64,000 nucleotides of DNA from CAVQZC01 sp963718315 (GTDB lineage Bacteria > Actinomycetota > Thermoleophilia > Gaiellales > JAICJC01): assembly GCA_963718315.1 (NCBI GenBank), contig CAVQZC010000007.1, positions 186,001-250,000 of the forward strand, given 5' to 3'. The position numbers and the translations under genes are program-made. Positions 56,582 through 64,000 of this stretch are shown piece by piece. The first letter of the stretch is position 1. Each line of letters opens with the position of its first letter. The notes below the pieces were generated by a model. That model ran no database searches, was not told the origin of the DNA, and saw only the letters and a list, made by a program, of their open reading frames with translations.

Positions 56582-58984
56582 CTACGGGCTCGTCGGTTGC
56601 GAGCCATACGCCCCGAGGAAGCGGTCGCGGAATGCGCTCATTCGCCACTCCGGCGCCGTCGGGGTGGGGCGCAGGCCGTCAGTCCAGCCCCAGCTCGAGA
56701 TCTGGCTAAGCACCTTTGGGTCGTGGGCGATGATCGACACCGGCACGTCGTGGTTGGTGCCAAATCCCGTGATGAAGTGGGCGGGTTGGTGGTCGCCAAG
56801 GACGATCAGTACCAGGTTCTTGTTGCCGTAGTGCTCGATGAACGAGAACAGCGCCTGCAGCGAGTACACGATCGAGTGGGCGTATCCCAGCTGGGCGTCG
56901 CTGCCCCCGGTCTTGTCGACCGGCAGCGTGTTGTAGATGGAGCCGTTGCCGACCTCGTTCCACGGGATCAGCGGAGGGACGCGGGTCCACGGGAAGTGGC
57001 TGGACACGGTGTCGATCTCGGCGAACAGGGGCTGCCGGTGGGTCTTTCCCAGCTCCAGGCGCTGCAGGGCGAGGTAGGTGTACTGGTCGGGCATGGATGC
57101 GTACGCGTACGTCGGGCCGTGGTAGCCGACGTCATTGCGGTTGTAGACCTTGTCGTAGTGGTAGAAGGCCTTGCCTCGCGGCCAGGGGTGGTCGTCCGGC
57201 GGCACGTCGTCGATGACTCTCCAGCCGGCCCGCTTGAAGGCGAGGCTGAGCGAGAGCCGGTGGCTGGCCATCAGCTCGTCGTAGCGACTCGGGAAGTCGA
57301 CCCAGGCACCGGTCTGCATCGTCGAGTGGGCCAGCCAGCTGATCCCGCCGAAGGTGGGCGAGGACAGCCAGCCGCTCCGGGAACCGAAGCCCGCCGCGTT
57401 CAGCTCCTGGGTCCCGCTGTGCAGGACGGCGTCCACCTGCGGCGAGTACGACGACCCCTGAACCGCCACCTGGCCGTAGCTCTCGACAAACACCAGCAGC
57501 ACGTCCTTGCCGCGCAGTCCGGTCAGCAGCCGGTTGCCGGGTGTCGAGGCGTAGGGGTCATGGCGGAGCTGGGCGGCGAAGATCGCCTCATCGTTGAGGT
57601 CGGCCTGCACCGTCCGCACCTCCTGCACGACAAGGTTGGCCGCGCTCATGGAGGCAAGAGGCATCCCGGAGACGATCTGGGCGCCCAGAGCCCAGCACAC
57701 CAGCCAGGCGCCGCCGAGCGCGATGACGACGCGGCCCGACCACAGGCTGTGGCCGGTTGCCACGCGCATCGTCCGCCGCAGCGCCAACGTCGGAATCACG
57801 ATCGCCGCGATGACCAGCAGCACCAGTCCCACCTCGACCAGATCGGCGCGCGTGCGGCCGACCGTCTCGCGCAGCGTCTCGGTGCCAATCGACCAGTAGC
57901 CCCAGTCCTCAACGGGGTTGAACGGGCGGTCGAATCCGGTCAGAAAGCCGGCGTCGAGCAGCTTCACCAGCACCAGCAGACCCAGCAGCGGGCCGGCGAC
58001 GAAGGGTATGAACCGCCGAAACCTGTCGGGCAGGGCCAGGGCCAGCGCGACGAGCGCCAGGAGCTCGAGCGGGAGCCTCACGAACGCGACCGCGTGGACG
58101 CGTTCCGGCTGGATCGGGGCCAGTAGAGCGACCCACACGATCAGCAGCGCGGCGACGCTGAGGGCGACACCCAGGCCGGCCCGGAGCCGTCGGCGCCGGG
58201 TGCTGGGCGGCCGGGCCGGCGCTCGATCGGGTTCGGGGCTCCCCTTCTCGAGCGTTGCCGGGGTGTCGGCAGACCCGTGTCGGTGGCTCCAGAGCCAGTG
58301 GACGTCGCGGCCGAAGGACTCGGCCAGCAGGGCCAGCACCGCTGCCAGCCCCAGGCTCGTCAGCGTGCGTGGCAGGACATCGGCGGCGGCGATCACCAGC
58401 GCGATACCCACCGCCGCGGTCACGGTCTTTCGCCAGTCGCGCCTCGGCAGCGGCGCGCGCATCCATGCGAACGGCCATCCCGCCGCCAGGAACGCGTACC
58501 GAGCTGCACCGAAGGCGACCACCCACCAGCCGACCGCCGGGGCGACGTACAGGCTGAGCGTCAGGATCAGGAACGCGTCGACCTCGCCGTCGAGCGCGGC
58601 GCCAAGCCGCGACTCGGTCTGGGTGTTCCGTGCGACCCAGCCGTCGACGTAGTCCAGGCACAGCGCGGCGGTCGCGAGCGCCACCAACATGGCCACCGGC
58701 GTCTGGGTGGCAAACGAGTTCGCGGTGAGCGCCGCCACGTCGACCACGAGCGCTGCCCGGGCAACGGTGACCCAGTCGGCCGGGCCCAGCCCCGCCGAGC
58801 CGTCGCGGGCGAGACTGCGCGCGAGCAGCGTGTACAGGACGACCGCACAGGCCAGGCCAACCACCCATCCTGCGCCGTCCAGCCCGACCGTCGCAGCAAG
58901 CGCCATGAGCATGAGAAGCTGGACGATCGGCACGACGGCCAAGCCAACGTGAACCGTCCTCAGCGTCCCGTCGTACTCGGCCAT
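56582..58984 (-). CDS. CDP-alcohol phosphatidyltransferase fused to sulfatase/alkaline-phosphatase-like domain
   Basis: An 800-residue multi-pass membrane fusion. Residues 111-136 are the exact CDP-alcohol motif D-x2-D-G-x2-A-R-x8-G-x3-D-x3-D (D111, D114, R119, G128, D132, D136). About seven more helices lead to a C-terminal extracellular sulfatase-like domain (residues 470-800), with VLLVFVESYG at its start and VLGDHQPAHFITGFG near the end. LtaS-like enzymes of this fold move phospho-alcohol groups. Together it could make a phospholipid and decorate it. ATG 58984 is chosen; a TTG at 59026 would add 14 residues. The linked genes suggest a glycolipid pathway. Confidence 0.82.
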   Translation of the reverse strand: MAEYDGTLRTVHVGLAVVPIVQLLMLMALAATVGLDGAGWVVGLACAVVLYTLLARSLARDGSAGLGPADWVTVARAALVVDVAALTANSFATQTPVAMLVALATAALCLDYVDGWVARNTQTESRLGAALDGEVDAFLILTLSLYVAPAVGWWVVAFGAARYAFLAAGWPFAWMRAPLPRRDWRKTVTAAVGIALVIAAADVLPRTLTSLGLAAVLALLAESFGRDVHWLWSHRHGSADTPATLEKGSPEPDRAPARPPSTRRRRLRAGLGVALSVAALLIVWVALLAPIQPERVHAVAFVRLPLELLALVALALALPDRFRRFIPFVAGPLLGLLVLVKLLDAGFLTGFDRPFNPVEDWGYWSIGTETLRETVGRTRADLVEVGLVLLVIAAIVIPTLALRRTMRVATGHSLWSGRVVIALGGAWLVCWALGAQIVSGMPLASMSAANLVVQEVRTVQADLNDEAIFAAQLRHDPYASTPGNRLLTGLRGKDVLLVFVESYGQVAVQGSSYSPQVDAVLHSGTQELNAAGFGSRSGWLSSPTFGGISWLAHSTMQTGAWVDFPSRYDELMASHRLSLSLAFKRAGWRVIDDVPPDDHPWPRGKAFYHYDKVYNRNDVGYHGPTYAYASMPDQYTYLALQRLELGKTHRQPLFAEIDTVSSHFPWTRVPPLIPWNEVGNGSIYNTLPVDKTGGSDAQLGYAHSIVYSLQALFSFIEHYGNKNLVLIVLGDHQPAHFITGFGTNHDVPVSIIAHDPKVLSQISSWGWTDGLRPTPTAPEWRMSAFRDRFLGAYGSQPTSP

Positions 58985-58999
58985 GTGAAGGGAGGTACC

Positions 59000-59044
59000 G
59001 TGCGCGTCGCGTTTTGGATCGTTCAAGGTGCACCCCGAGCGTGA
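59000..59044 (+). CDS. Possible 14-residue leader peptide before the methyltransferase
   Basis: A GGGAGG site (58990-58995) sits 4 bases before a GTG that opens a 14-codon frame, MRVAFWIVQGAPRA. Its stop overlaps the methyltransferase GTG start (GTGA, 59041-59044). The strong site and exact overlap suggest translational coupling of a leader peptide. A remnant of a truncated glycosyltransferase start is the alternative. Confidence 0.35.
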   Translation: MRVAFWIVQGAPRA

Positions 59045-59841
59045 GGCGCGACACGCCTGCGCCCTACCTCCAGGCCCTTCGATCGGCGCAGGAGGCGGCT
59101 TTCGACCCGGGCGAGTACGTCGAGCAACAGAGCTTCATGCGCGCCGGCGAGATTCGGGAGCTGGCCCGGGAGGCCGGCATCACCGACCGCACCTCCGTGC
59201 TCGACCTGTGCTGCGGGGTCGGCGGCCCGGGGCGGCTGATCGCGCGGGAGCTGCGGTGTGGCTATCTGGGGATCGATCGGGACCCGGACGCGATCGCGAT
59301 CGCCCGCACCCGGGCTCGCGGCCTGCCCTGTCGATTCGAGGTCGCCGAGGTGCCGCCGGTGCCGGGAGGCCCGTACGACGTGGTGCTCCTGCTGGAGACC
59401 ATGCTCGCCTTCGCGGACAAGGAGGCGCTGCTTCGCGAGGTATCGGGCGCCCTCGGCGTGGGAGGCCGGTTTGCGTTCACGATGGAGGTGGGGCGGCCGC
59501 TGAGCGGCGCCGAGCAGGAGCGGATGCCCAACGCCGGCACGGTATGGCTGACTCCGCTGGCAACCATGCGCCGGCTGCTGGAGCAGACCGGGTTCGCCGT
59601 TCGCCAGGTGGGTGACTGCAGCGCATCGCACAGCGCCGTGGCCGCGGCCCTCCTGAACGCGTACACGGCCGACGCGCCGGCGATCGCGTCGCAGATCGGG
59701 CAGGCGCGCCTGGACGATTTGCTCATCGCGCACCGCTTGTGGGTGGAGTGGCTGGACAGCGGGCGCGTCCGCAAGGTCTCGGTGGTCGCCGAGAGAACCG
59801 AGGCGCTCACGCACCGGCGGTCCCCTTCGGCCGGAAGATGA
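59041..59841 (+). CDS. SAM-dependent methyltransferase
   Basis: A 266-residue class I methyltransferase. Motif I is SVLDLCCGVGGPGRLIAREL, the acidic motif II is YLGIDRDPDAIAIARTRA, and DVVLLLETMLAF with FAFTMEVGRPLSG follows. CCGxGGPG-type motif I also occurs in methyltransferases of small molecules and lipids. The substrate is unknown. The GTG start is coupled to a possible leader peptide. Its 3' end overlaps the LPG-synthase-like gene by 35 bases, convergently. Confidence 0.82.
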   Translation: MRRDTPAPYLQALRSAQEAAFDPGEYVEQQSFMRAGEIRELAREAGITDRTSVLDLCCGVGGPGRLIARELRCGYLGIDRDPDAIAIARTRARGLPCRFEVAEVPPVPGGPYDVVLLLETMLAFADKEALLREVSGALGVGGRFAFTMEVGRPLSGAEQERMPNAGTVWLTPLATMRRLLEQTGFAVRQVGDCSASHSAVAAALLNAYTADAPAIASQIGQARLDDLLIAHRLWVEWLDSGRVRKVSVVAERTEALTHRRSPSAGR

Positions 59842-60757
59842 TGCGCCCGCGCCCCGACGACCGCCGCCGGGCGACCCACGCCAGAACCAGGACGAGCGCG
59901 CCGGGGAGGCTGGCGGCGAGCACCATCACGCCATAGGCGACGGCGGCCGCCGCGCCACGCCCCGCGCCCAGTCCGGCCGCGGCGAACACCCATGCGGTGG
60001 CGCCTTCGCGCGGTCCCCAGCCGCCGATGCTCGGAAGCACCATGGCCAGGATCGCGAGGAACGCCAGCGGCAGGAGCCGGGAGACCGGCGCGGAGACTCC
60101 GGCCGTCCGCGCAGCGATCAGGAATATGGCCGCATAGCCGAGGGTCGCCACGACCGACGCGAGCACGACTGCGGGCAACGCGTTCCTGTGCAGCAGACCG
60201 TCACGCATGTCGGCCGCAACCGCGCTCCGCGCCCGCCTCCACCGCGAGCCACCGTGCAGACGGTCGACGAGAAAGACGCCGAGGGCGGTCGCGGCCAGCG
60301 CAACCACGACGAGCGGCATGTAGGAGCGCACGGGGGACGGCAGCACGAGGAGGACGCAGATCGTCAGGGCGATCTGGACGACCTGGCCGGCGCCGCGCTC
60401 CCAGACGACGGCCCGCAGGGCACGGTTGACGTCGTGCACGTCCCGCCCGTGGCTGACGCCGCGGTGGACGTCTCCGGCGACGCCGCTGGGAAGCGTGACG
60501 TTGAGGAACAGACCTCGGTAGTAGGCGGCGACGGCGGCGGGCAGGGACACGCGCACGCCCAGCCCGCCGGCAACGATCTTCCACCGCCAGGCACAGCAGG
60601 TGGTGGTCACGAAGAAGATGGCGGCCGCGGCCACAAGCGCACGGGCGTCGAGCGAGCGGACGCCGTCGAGCAGCGGGCCGGTGCCGAGGCGCCAGACCAC
60701 GGCGGCCAGAGCGGCAACGGCGACCGCTGGTCGAGCCCACCGCAGAGCGCGCATCAT
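59807..60757 (-). CDS. UPF0104 / LPG-synthase-TM-like membrane protein
   Basis: A 316-residue membrane protein with eight to nine helices. AYYRGLFLNVTLPSGVAGDVHRG and MVLPSIGGWGPREGATAWVF are the two conserved loops of the UPF0104/lysylphosphatidylglycerol-synthase membrane (flippase-like) domain. In MprF this domain flips aminoacyl lipids; in archaeal AglD-like proteins it helps glycan assembly. It has no aminoacyltransferase part. Within this cluster it may flip or carry the lipid product. Its start overlaps the next gene's stop by 4 bases. Confidence 0.85.
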   Translation of the reverse strand: MMRALRWARPAVAVAALAAVVWRLGTGPLLDGVRSLDARALVAAAAIFFVTTTCCAWRWKIVAGGLGVRVSLPAAVAAYYRGLFLNVTLPSGVAGDVHRGVSHGRDVHDVNRALRAVVWERGAGQVVQIALTICVLLVLPSPVRSYMPLVVVALAATALGVFLVDRLHGGSRWRRARSAVAADMRDGLLHRNALPAVVLASVVATLGYAAIFLIAARTAGVSAPVSRLLPLAFLAILAMVLPSIGGWGPREGATAWVFAAAGLGAGRGAAAAVAYGVMVLAASLPGALVLVLAWVARRRSSGRGRIIFRPKGTAGA

Positions 60758-61575
60758 GGGAGCACCAGCAGATCGGCGTGGCCGACGCTGACGGCGAGGC
60801 GGCCGGCTTCCAGGTCTCTCTGACGACGGCGTCGATAGCGGGCGGCGTCAGCGGCCAGCACGGGCGCCTGCTCGCACGCGGCGCCGACCCAACCGTCCAG
60901 CCACTCGGCGGCCACGCCGGTGTCGGGGGCGCCGAGCTGCCACGGGGTCTGCCTGACGATGACCTCGGCCCCGAGCCGGCGGAATCCAGCCGCGGCGGCC
61001 TCGACGGCATCCGGGCCGAGCAGGCGCCCGCGGGGTGTCGTGCGGCGCTGGTGTGCATCGAACGCGGCCGCCACGCGCGAGTCGAGCGGATCCGCCGGCA
61101 GCCACCGGACGCGGCCGGTGACGGAGAGCGTGAGCAGCACCGGGCACCCGGCGCCGGCACATGTCCGCATCAGGCTGCCCAGCTCGTCCGCCGTCAGCAG
61201 GTCGAGCAGCGCTGAGGCGGTGATCAGAGTCGCGCCGGCCAGGTCGTCGCGGCCGAGTCGGGTGATGTCGCAGAGCCTCGTCTCGGCGGTGACCTCAGAC
61301 CCGTCGGCGGCGGGGCCGGGCTGGTCGGTCTCCGCGAACGTCAGCAGGTCGGGGTCGCGGTCGTGGAGAACCCAGTGCTGTGGCCCGGGCAACAGCGGGG
61401 CGAGCCACCGGCCCATGGCACCGCTGCCGCAGCCGAGGTCGTGGATCGCCAGGCGGTCGCCCGCCGGCAGACGGGGGCGAAGGTGCGAGACGAGCTCGCG
61501 GGATCGGGCCGCAGCGTCCGCACGCTCGCGCAGGTCGAGCCAGGCCGGGCTGACCGAGATCGCCGCGACGGTCAT
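60754..61575 (-). CDS. SAM-dependent methyltransferase (second in cluster)
   Basis: A 273-residue class I methyltransferase. LAIHDLGCGSGAMGRWLAPLL is motif I, VLHDRDPDLLTFAE follows, and LITASALLDLLTADELGSLM lies on strand 4. It is not close to the first methyltransferase in sequence. It is joined by 4-base overlaps to the LPG-like gene downstream and the GT4 gene upstream, so it is part of one operon. The substrate is unknown. Confidence 0.82.
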   Translation of the reverse strand: MTVAAISVSPAWLDLRERADAAARSRELVSHLRPRLPAGDRLAIHDLGCGSGAMGRWLAPLLPGPQHWVLHDRDPDLLTFAETDQPGPAADGSEVTAETRLCDITRLGRDDLAGATLITASALLDLLTADELGSLMRTCAGAGCPVLLTLSVTGRVRWLPADPLDSRVAAAFDAHQRRTTPRGRLLGPDAVEAAAAGFRRLGAEVIVRQTPWQLGAPDTGVAAEWLDGWVGAACEQAPVLAADAARYRRRRQRDLEAGRLAVSVGHADLLVLP

Positions 61576-62633
61576 CGCGCCGCTCCCGCGAGCACGCCCG
61601 CGACAGCCGAGACGGTGGTCGACCAGCCGGCGAGCGATTCGCGCCGCTCGCGCGCCGCGCGCCGCAGCCGCCGGCGTAGGTCCGTGTCCTCGAGCCAGGC
61701 CCGCAATGCGGCGCCCAGCGCGGCCGCGTCGTCCGGGGGAACGAGCAAGCCCGGCCGGACGGATTCGGCGCCGTGACCGAGCGCCTCCGGCACGCCGCCG
61801 ACGTCGGCGGCGACTACCGGCAGCCCCCGTGCCAGCGCCTCGGCGACGACCATCCCGTAGGTCTCCGCCCGCGAGGGCAGCACCAGCACGTCCGCAGCGC
61901 TGTAGCTGCCGGCCAGCTCGGCTCCCGCCTGCGGCCCCGAGAAGCGCACCCGGTCGTCCATCCTCGCTGTAGCAATGCGGCGCCGCAGGCGTGCGACGAA
62001 CGCTGGGTCGCGCTCCAGGCTGCCGACACACAGGCACTGCCAGCGGAGGGACGTCAGCGTCGCCAGCGCGTCGAGCAGCACGTCGTGGCCCTTGCCGGGT
62101 ACGACCGCCGCGACCGAGAGCAGTGACCCGGCGCTTGCCGTGCCGGGCGCGAGCTCGGCGGCGTCGACGCCGGGCTCGGCCACCTGGACACGGTCGGCCG
62201 GCAACGCGTAGAGCTGGAGCAGGGCTCGCCGGGCCCATTCGCTGGTGGTGACGACACAGGCGGCGGCCGAGAGCACCGCGCCTTCCCGTTCGCGGGCGCG
62301 GTCATCCGCCGTGCCCCCGCCGAGCGGCATGTGGACGAGGACGACCAGTCGCAGGCGACCGCCCGCGGGGACGAGCACCTCGGGGGCCGGCGAACCGACC
62401 AGACCGTCGACGAGGACGAGGGCGCGATCGGGGATCCGGGACACGGCATCGGCGAGCGCAGCGTGCGACGGCCCATCGGGCCAAGGCCACGACCCGGGGA
62501 CTTCGTGTAGGTGCACCGTCCAGCCGGCCGCGCCGAGGCCGTCGCACACCCGGCGGTCGTACGCGTTGCCCCCGCTCGGCCGGTCGGGGTCGTCAATCCC
62601 TGCGGGGACGACGACGTGCACGGCGGTGGTCAC
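61572..62633 (-). CDS. Family 4 glycosyltransferase
   Basis: A 353-residue GT-B transferase. The N-terminal Rossmann-like half starts VHVVVPAGIDDPDRPSGGNA. The C-terminal half has SVAAVVPGKGHDVLLDAL, FSGPQAGAELAGSY, then PSRAETYGMVVAEALARGLPVVA, the E-x7-E of GT4. It moves a sugar from a nucleotide donor to an unknown acceptor. The start is GTG 62633, overlapping the pterin-synthase-like stop (GTGA), so the operon is coupled. Confidence 0.88.
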   Translation of the reverse strand: MTTAVHVVVPAGIDDPDRPSGGNAYDRRVCDGLGAAGWTVHLHEVPGSWPWPDGPSHAALADAVSRIPDRALVLVDGLVGSPAPEVLVPAGGRLRLVVLVHMPLGGGTADDRAREREGAVLSAAACVVTTSEWARRALLQLYALPADRVQVAEPGVDAAELAPGTASAGSLLSVAAVVPGKGHDVLLDALATLTSLRWQCLCVGSLERDPAFVARLRRRIATARMDDRVRFSGPQAGAELAGSYSAADVLVLPSRAETYGMVVAEALARGLPVVAADVGGVPEALGHGAESVRPGLLVPPDDAAALGAALRAWLEDTDLRRRLRRAARERRESLAGWSTTVSAVAGVLAGAAR

Positions 62634-63028
62634 AGCCCGCGCTCGTAGCTCGCCGAGGCGACGTGGGACTCGTGCAGCGTGACGACCAGTCCCTCGAGCG
62701 TGCGCGCGGTGTCCCCGAGGGCGCCGGCATGCGCGCGCTCCGCCAGCCGATCGGCGATCAGGCGGGCCAGCTCCTCCGTGGTGGTGTTCATACCGGCGAG
62801 CGCCGGCTCGTCGTCGAGATTGCGGTAGCTGAGCTCCGAGAGCACCGAATGGAGCTCGTCGGCGGCCCGGCCAATGTCCACGACGACGCCGTCGGCGTCG
62901 AGGTCGGTGCGCCTGAACGTGGCGTCGACGACGTAGGTCGCGCCATGGAGCCTCTGGGCGGGCCCGAACGCCTCGCCTCGCAGGCTGTGGGCGATCAGCA
63001 TGTGGTCGCGGACGGTTACGCTGAACAC
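62630..63028 (-). CDS. 6-pyruvoyl/6-carboxytetrahydropterin synthase homologue without the usual catalytic Cys
   Basis: A 132-residue T-fold protein. FSVTVRDHMLIAHS supplies His9 and His14, LHGATYVVDATF His28, and VVTLHESHVASASYE the late Glu. In PTPS and QueD the zinc His triad includes HGHxY, which is HGATY here, and the catalytic Cys four residues before it is Ala24. One zinc ligand and the nucleophile are therefore changed, so normal pterin-synthase chemistry is doubtful. DELHSVLSELSYRNLDD is a conserved middle. It overlaps the GT4 gene by 4 bases. Confidence 0.8.
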   Translation of the reverse strand: MFSVTVRDHMLIAHSLRGEAFGPAQRLHGATYVVDATFRRTDLDADGVVVDIGRAADELHSVLSELSYRNLDDEPALAGMNTTTEELARLIADRLAERAHAGALGDTARTLEGLVVTLHESHVASASYERGL

Positions 63029-63032
63029 GGCG

Positions 63033-64000
63033 CTATGCCTCGCCGTACGTGATCGTGTGGCACACGGCCGGCAGGCTCCCCGTGGCCAGCCGGGCCATCA
63101 CTTCGGGAAGCTCGTCGAAGTGCGACTCGCCGGTGAGCAGCGCGTCGAAGGCGGGGTCGCGCAGCAGCTCGAGGGCGAGTGCCACCCGGTCGGCGGCCGT
63201 GCGGCGCGCCGCGCGAGCGGGGGAGACGACGCCGACCTGGCTCGAGCGGATGCCGAGGCGGCCGGAGTGGAACGCCCCTCCCAGCGAGAGCCGAACCTCG
63301 GTGTCGCCGTACCAGCTGAGGTCGAGGACGGTGCCCTCGGCGGCGAGCAGGTCGAGCGCGCGCTGAAGGCCCGCTGACGTCGCACTCGTGTGCACCGCGA
63401 GGTCGCAGTCGCCGTCGGCCTCGTCCGGAAGGGCGAAATCGACCCCGAGGGCCGCCGCAACGTCTGCCCGCGCGGGGTCGACGTCGACGAGGGTGACGCG
63501 CACGGCCGGGAACCCCTGGAGCACCCTCGCGACGCAGCATCCGAGCATCCCCGCGCCGACGACCGCAACCCGGTCGCCAACCAGCGGGGCGGCGTCCCAG
63601 AGCGCGTTGACCGCCGTCTCGACGGTGCCCGCGAGGACGGCACGGGCGGGTGGGATGCCGTCTGGCACGACCGCCACCGCGCCGGCCGGCACGACGTAGG
63701 CGGTCTGGTGGGGGTAGAGGCAGAACACGGTGCGGCCGCGCAGGTCGGGCGGGCCCTGCTCCACGGCGCCGACGTTCAGGTAGCCGTACTTGACCGGGCC
63801 CGGAAAGTTCCCCTCCTGGAACGGCGCCCGCATCTTCGCGCGCTGGTCAACCGGCACGCCGCCGCGGAAGACGAGCATCTCCGTGCCGCGGCTGATCCCC
63901 GACCGGACGGTGCGCACCACAACGTCTGCCGGGCCGGGCTCAGGGAGCTCGACTGCGCGGATCTCGCCACAGCCGGGCGCTCGCAACCAGAACGCCTGTG
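63033..64000 (-). CDS. MDR-family (zinc-type alcohol) dehydrogenase, N-terminus beyond the window
   Basis: At least 322 residues visible; the frame stays open to the right edge (QAFWLRAPGCGEIRAVELP), so the start lies outside. It is a medium-chain dehydrogenase: VRSGISRGTEMLVFRGG and GYLNVGAVEQGP in the catalytic half, VAVVGAGMLGCCVARVLQ in the Rossmann half, and a VTLVDVDPARA NAD-site Asp. The catalytic-zinc Cys is not obvious. It resembles the dehydrogenases of the bchC-like branch. It precedes the pterin-synthase-like gene by 4 bases. Confidence 0.85.
   Translation of the reverse strand, partial: QAFWLRAPGCGEIRAVELPEPGPADVVVRTVRSGISRGTEMLVFRGGVPVDQRAKMRAPFQEGNFPGPVKYGYLNVGAVEQGPPDLRGRTVFCLYPHQTAYVVPAGAVAVVPDGIPPARAVLAGTVETAVNALWDAAPLVGDRVAVVGAGMLGCCVARVLQGFPAVRVTLVDVDPARADVAAALGVDFALPDEADGDCDLAVHTSATSAGLQRALDLLAAEGTVLDLSWYGDTEVRLSLGGAFHSGRLGIRSSQVGVVSPARAARRTAADRVALALELLRDPAFDALLTGESHFDELPEVMARLATGSLPAVCHTITYGEA

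Noticed and set aside
1..64000. CRISPR arrays, rRNA genes, intact insertion sequences or prophage genes
   Set aside because: No regularly spaced repeats, rRNA segments, transposase, integrase or phage structural motifs were seen on either strand.

Overview
The window is a GC-rich, densely packed bacterial chromosome segment. Signal-peptide lipoproteins, an ECF41-type sigma factor, a TrpB2-type beta synthase, a subtilisin-inhibitor-like protein, frequent GTG starts and many 4-bp ATGA/GTGA overlaps all point to Actinomycetota. A deep-branching soil group such as Thermoleophilia (Gaiella/Solirubrobacter relatives) is plausible, but that is inference because no rRNA is present. One tRNA (Glu, CUC) was found. 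There is no CRISPR array, prophage or intact insertion sequence.

Layout. 1-9.7 kb is mostly housekeeping: HAD hydrolase, L,D-transpeptidase, ribosome-rescue factor ArfB, endonuclease IV, glutamyl-tRNA synthetase, an AlkZ-like protein, an M1 metallopeptidase and a Clp_N/zinc-ribbon protein. 9.7-10.6 kb holds a ring-hydroxylating oxygenase homologue that lacks its Rieske domain. 10.6-25.2 kb is a surface-glycan locus. It has a tandem GT4-GT4 protein, two GT2 transferases and a tightly coupled operon rfbF, split transketolase, GNAT-aminotransferase fusion, GT2. Divergent from that operon lie rfbH, an LhgO-like flavoprotein and an SDR. Together they suggest a CDP-linked deoxy sugar, possibly carrying a two-carbon branch. 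25-35.6 kb carries secreted proteins and lipoproteins (L,D-transpeptidase, inhibitor-like lipoprotein, two beta-propellers), an HD-GYP protein, tRNA-Glu, RidA, GluQ-RS and TatA. 35.7-41.1 kb holds tryptophanase with TrpB2, a complete Rieske oxygenase and a P450. 41.1-48.4 kb is mainly membrane proteins and transporters plus a secreted G1-type peptidase. 48.4-54.7 kb has a zinc-ribbon protein, an epimerase divergent from an ECF41 sigma factor, an RNase H-like protein, a HerA-like ATPase and an aquaporin. 54.7-55.7 kb is a cell-wall hydrolase pair.

55.9-64 kb (continuing past the edge) is the most unusual block. It contains a RibD-C/DHFR-like reductase, a CDP-alcohol phosphatidyltransferase fused to a sulfatase-like domain, two methyltransferases, a UPF0104/LPG-synthase-like membrane protein, a GT4, a pterin-synthase homologue lacking its catalytic Cys, and an MDR dehydrogenase. 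The last five are chained by 4-bp overlaps or a 4-bp gap. It looks like a pathway for a modified, possibly pterin- or flavin-linked, membrane glycolipid.

Three small non-coding elements with terminal inverted repeats are visible (5162-5370, 21320-21542, 48662-48805). The last two share two internal hairpins and belong to one family. Several genes (the tandem GT4, rfbH, the LhgO-like gene, a beta-propeller, the G1 peptidase) are split by single-base frameshifts. All of these are explained by one extra base, mostly in short G or C runs, so sequencing or assembly error is a live explanation alongside real gene decay.
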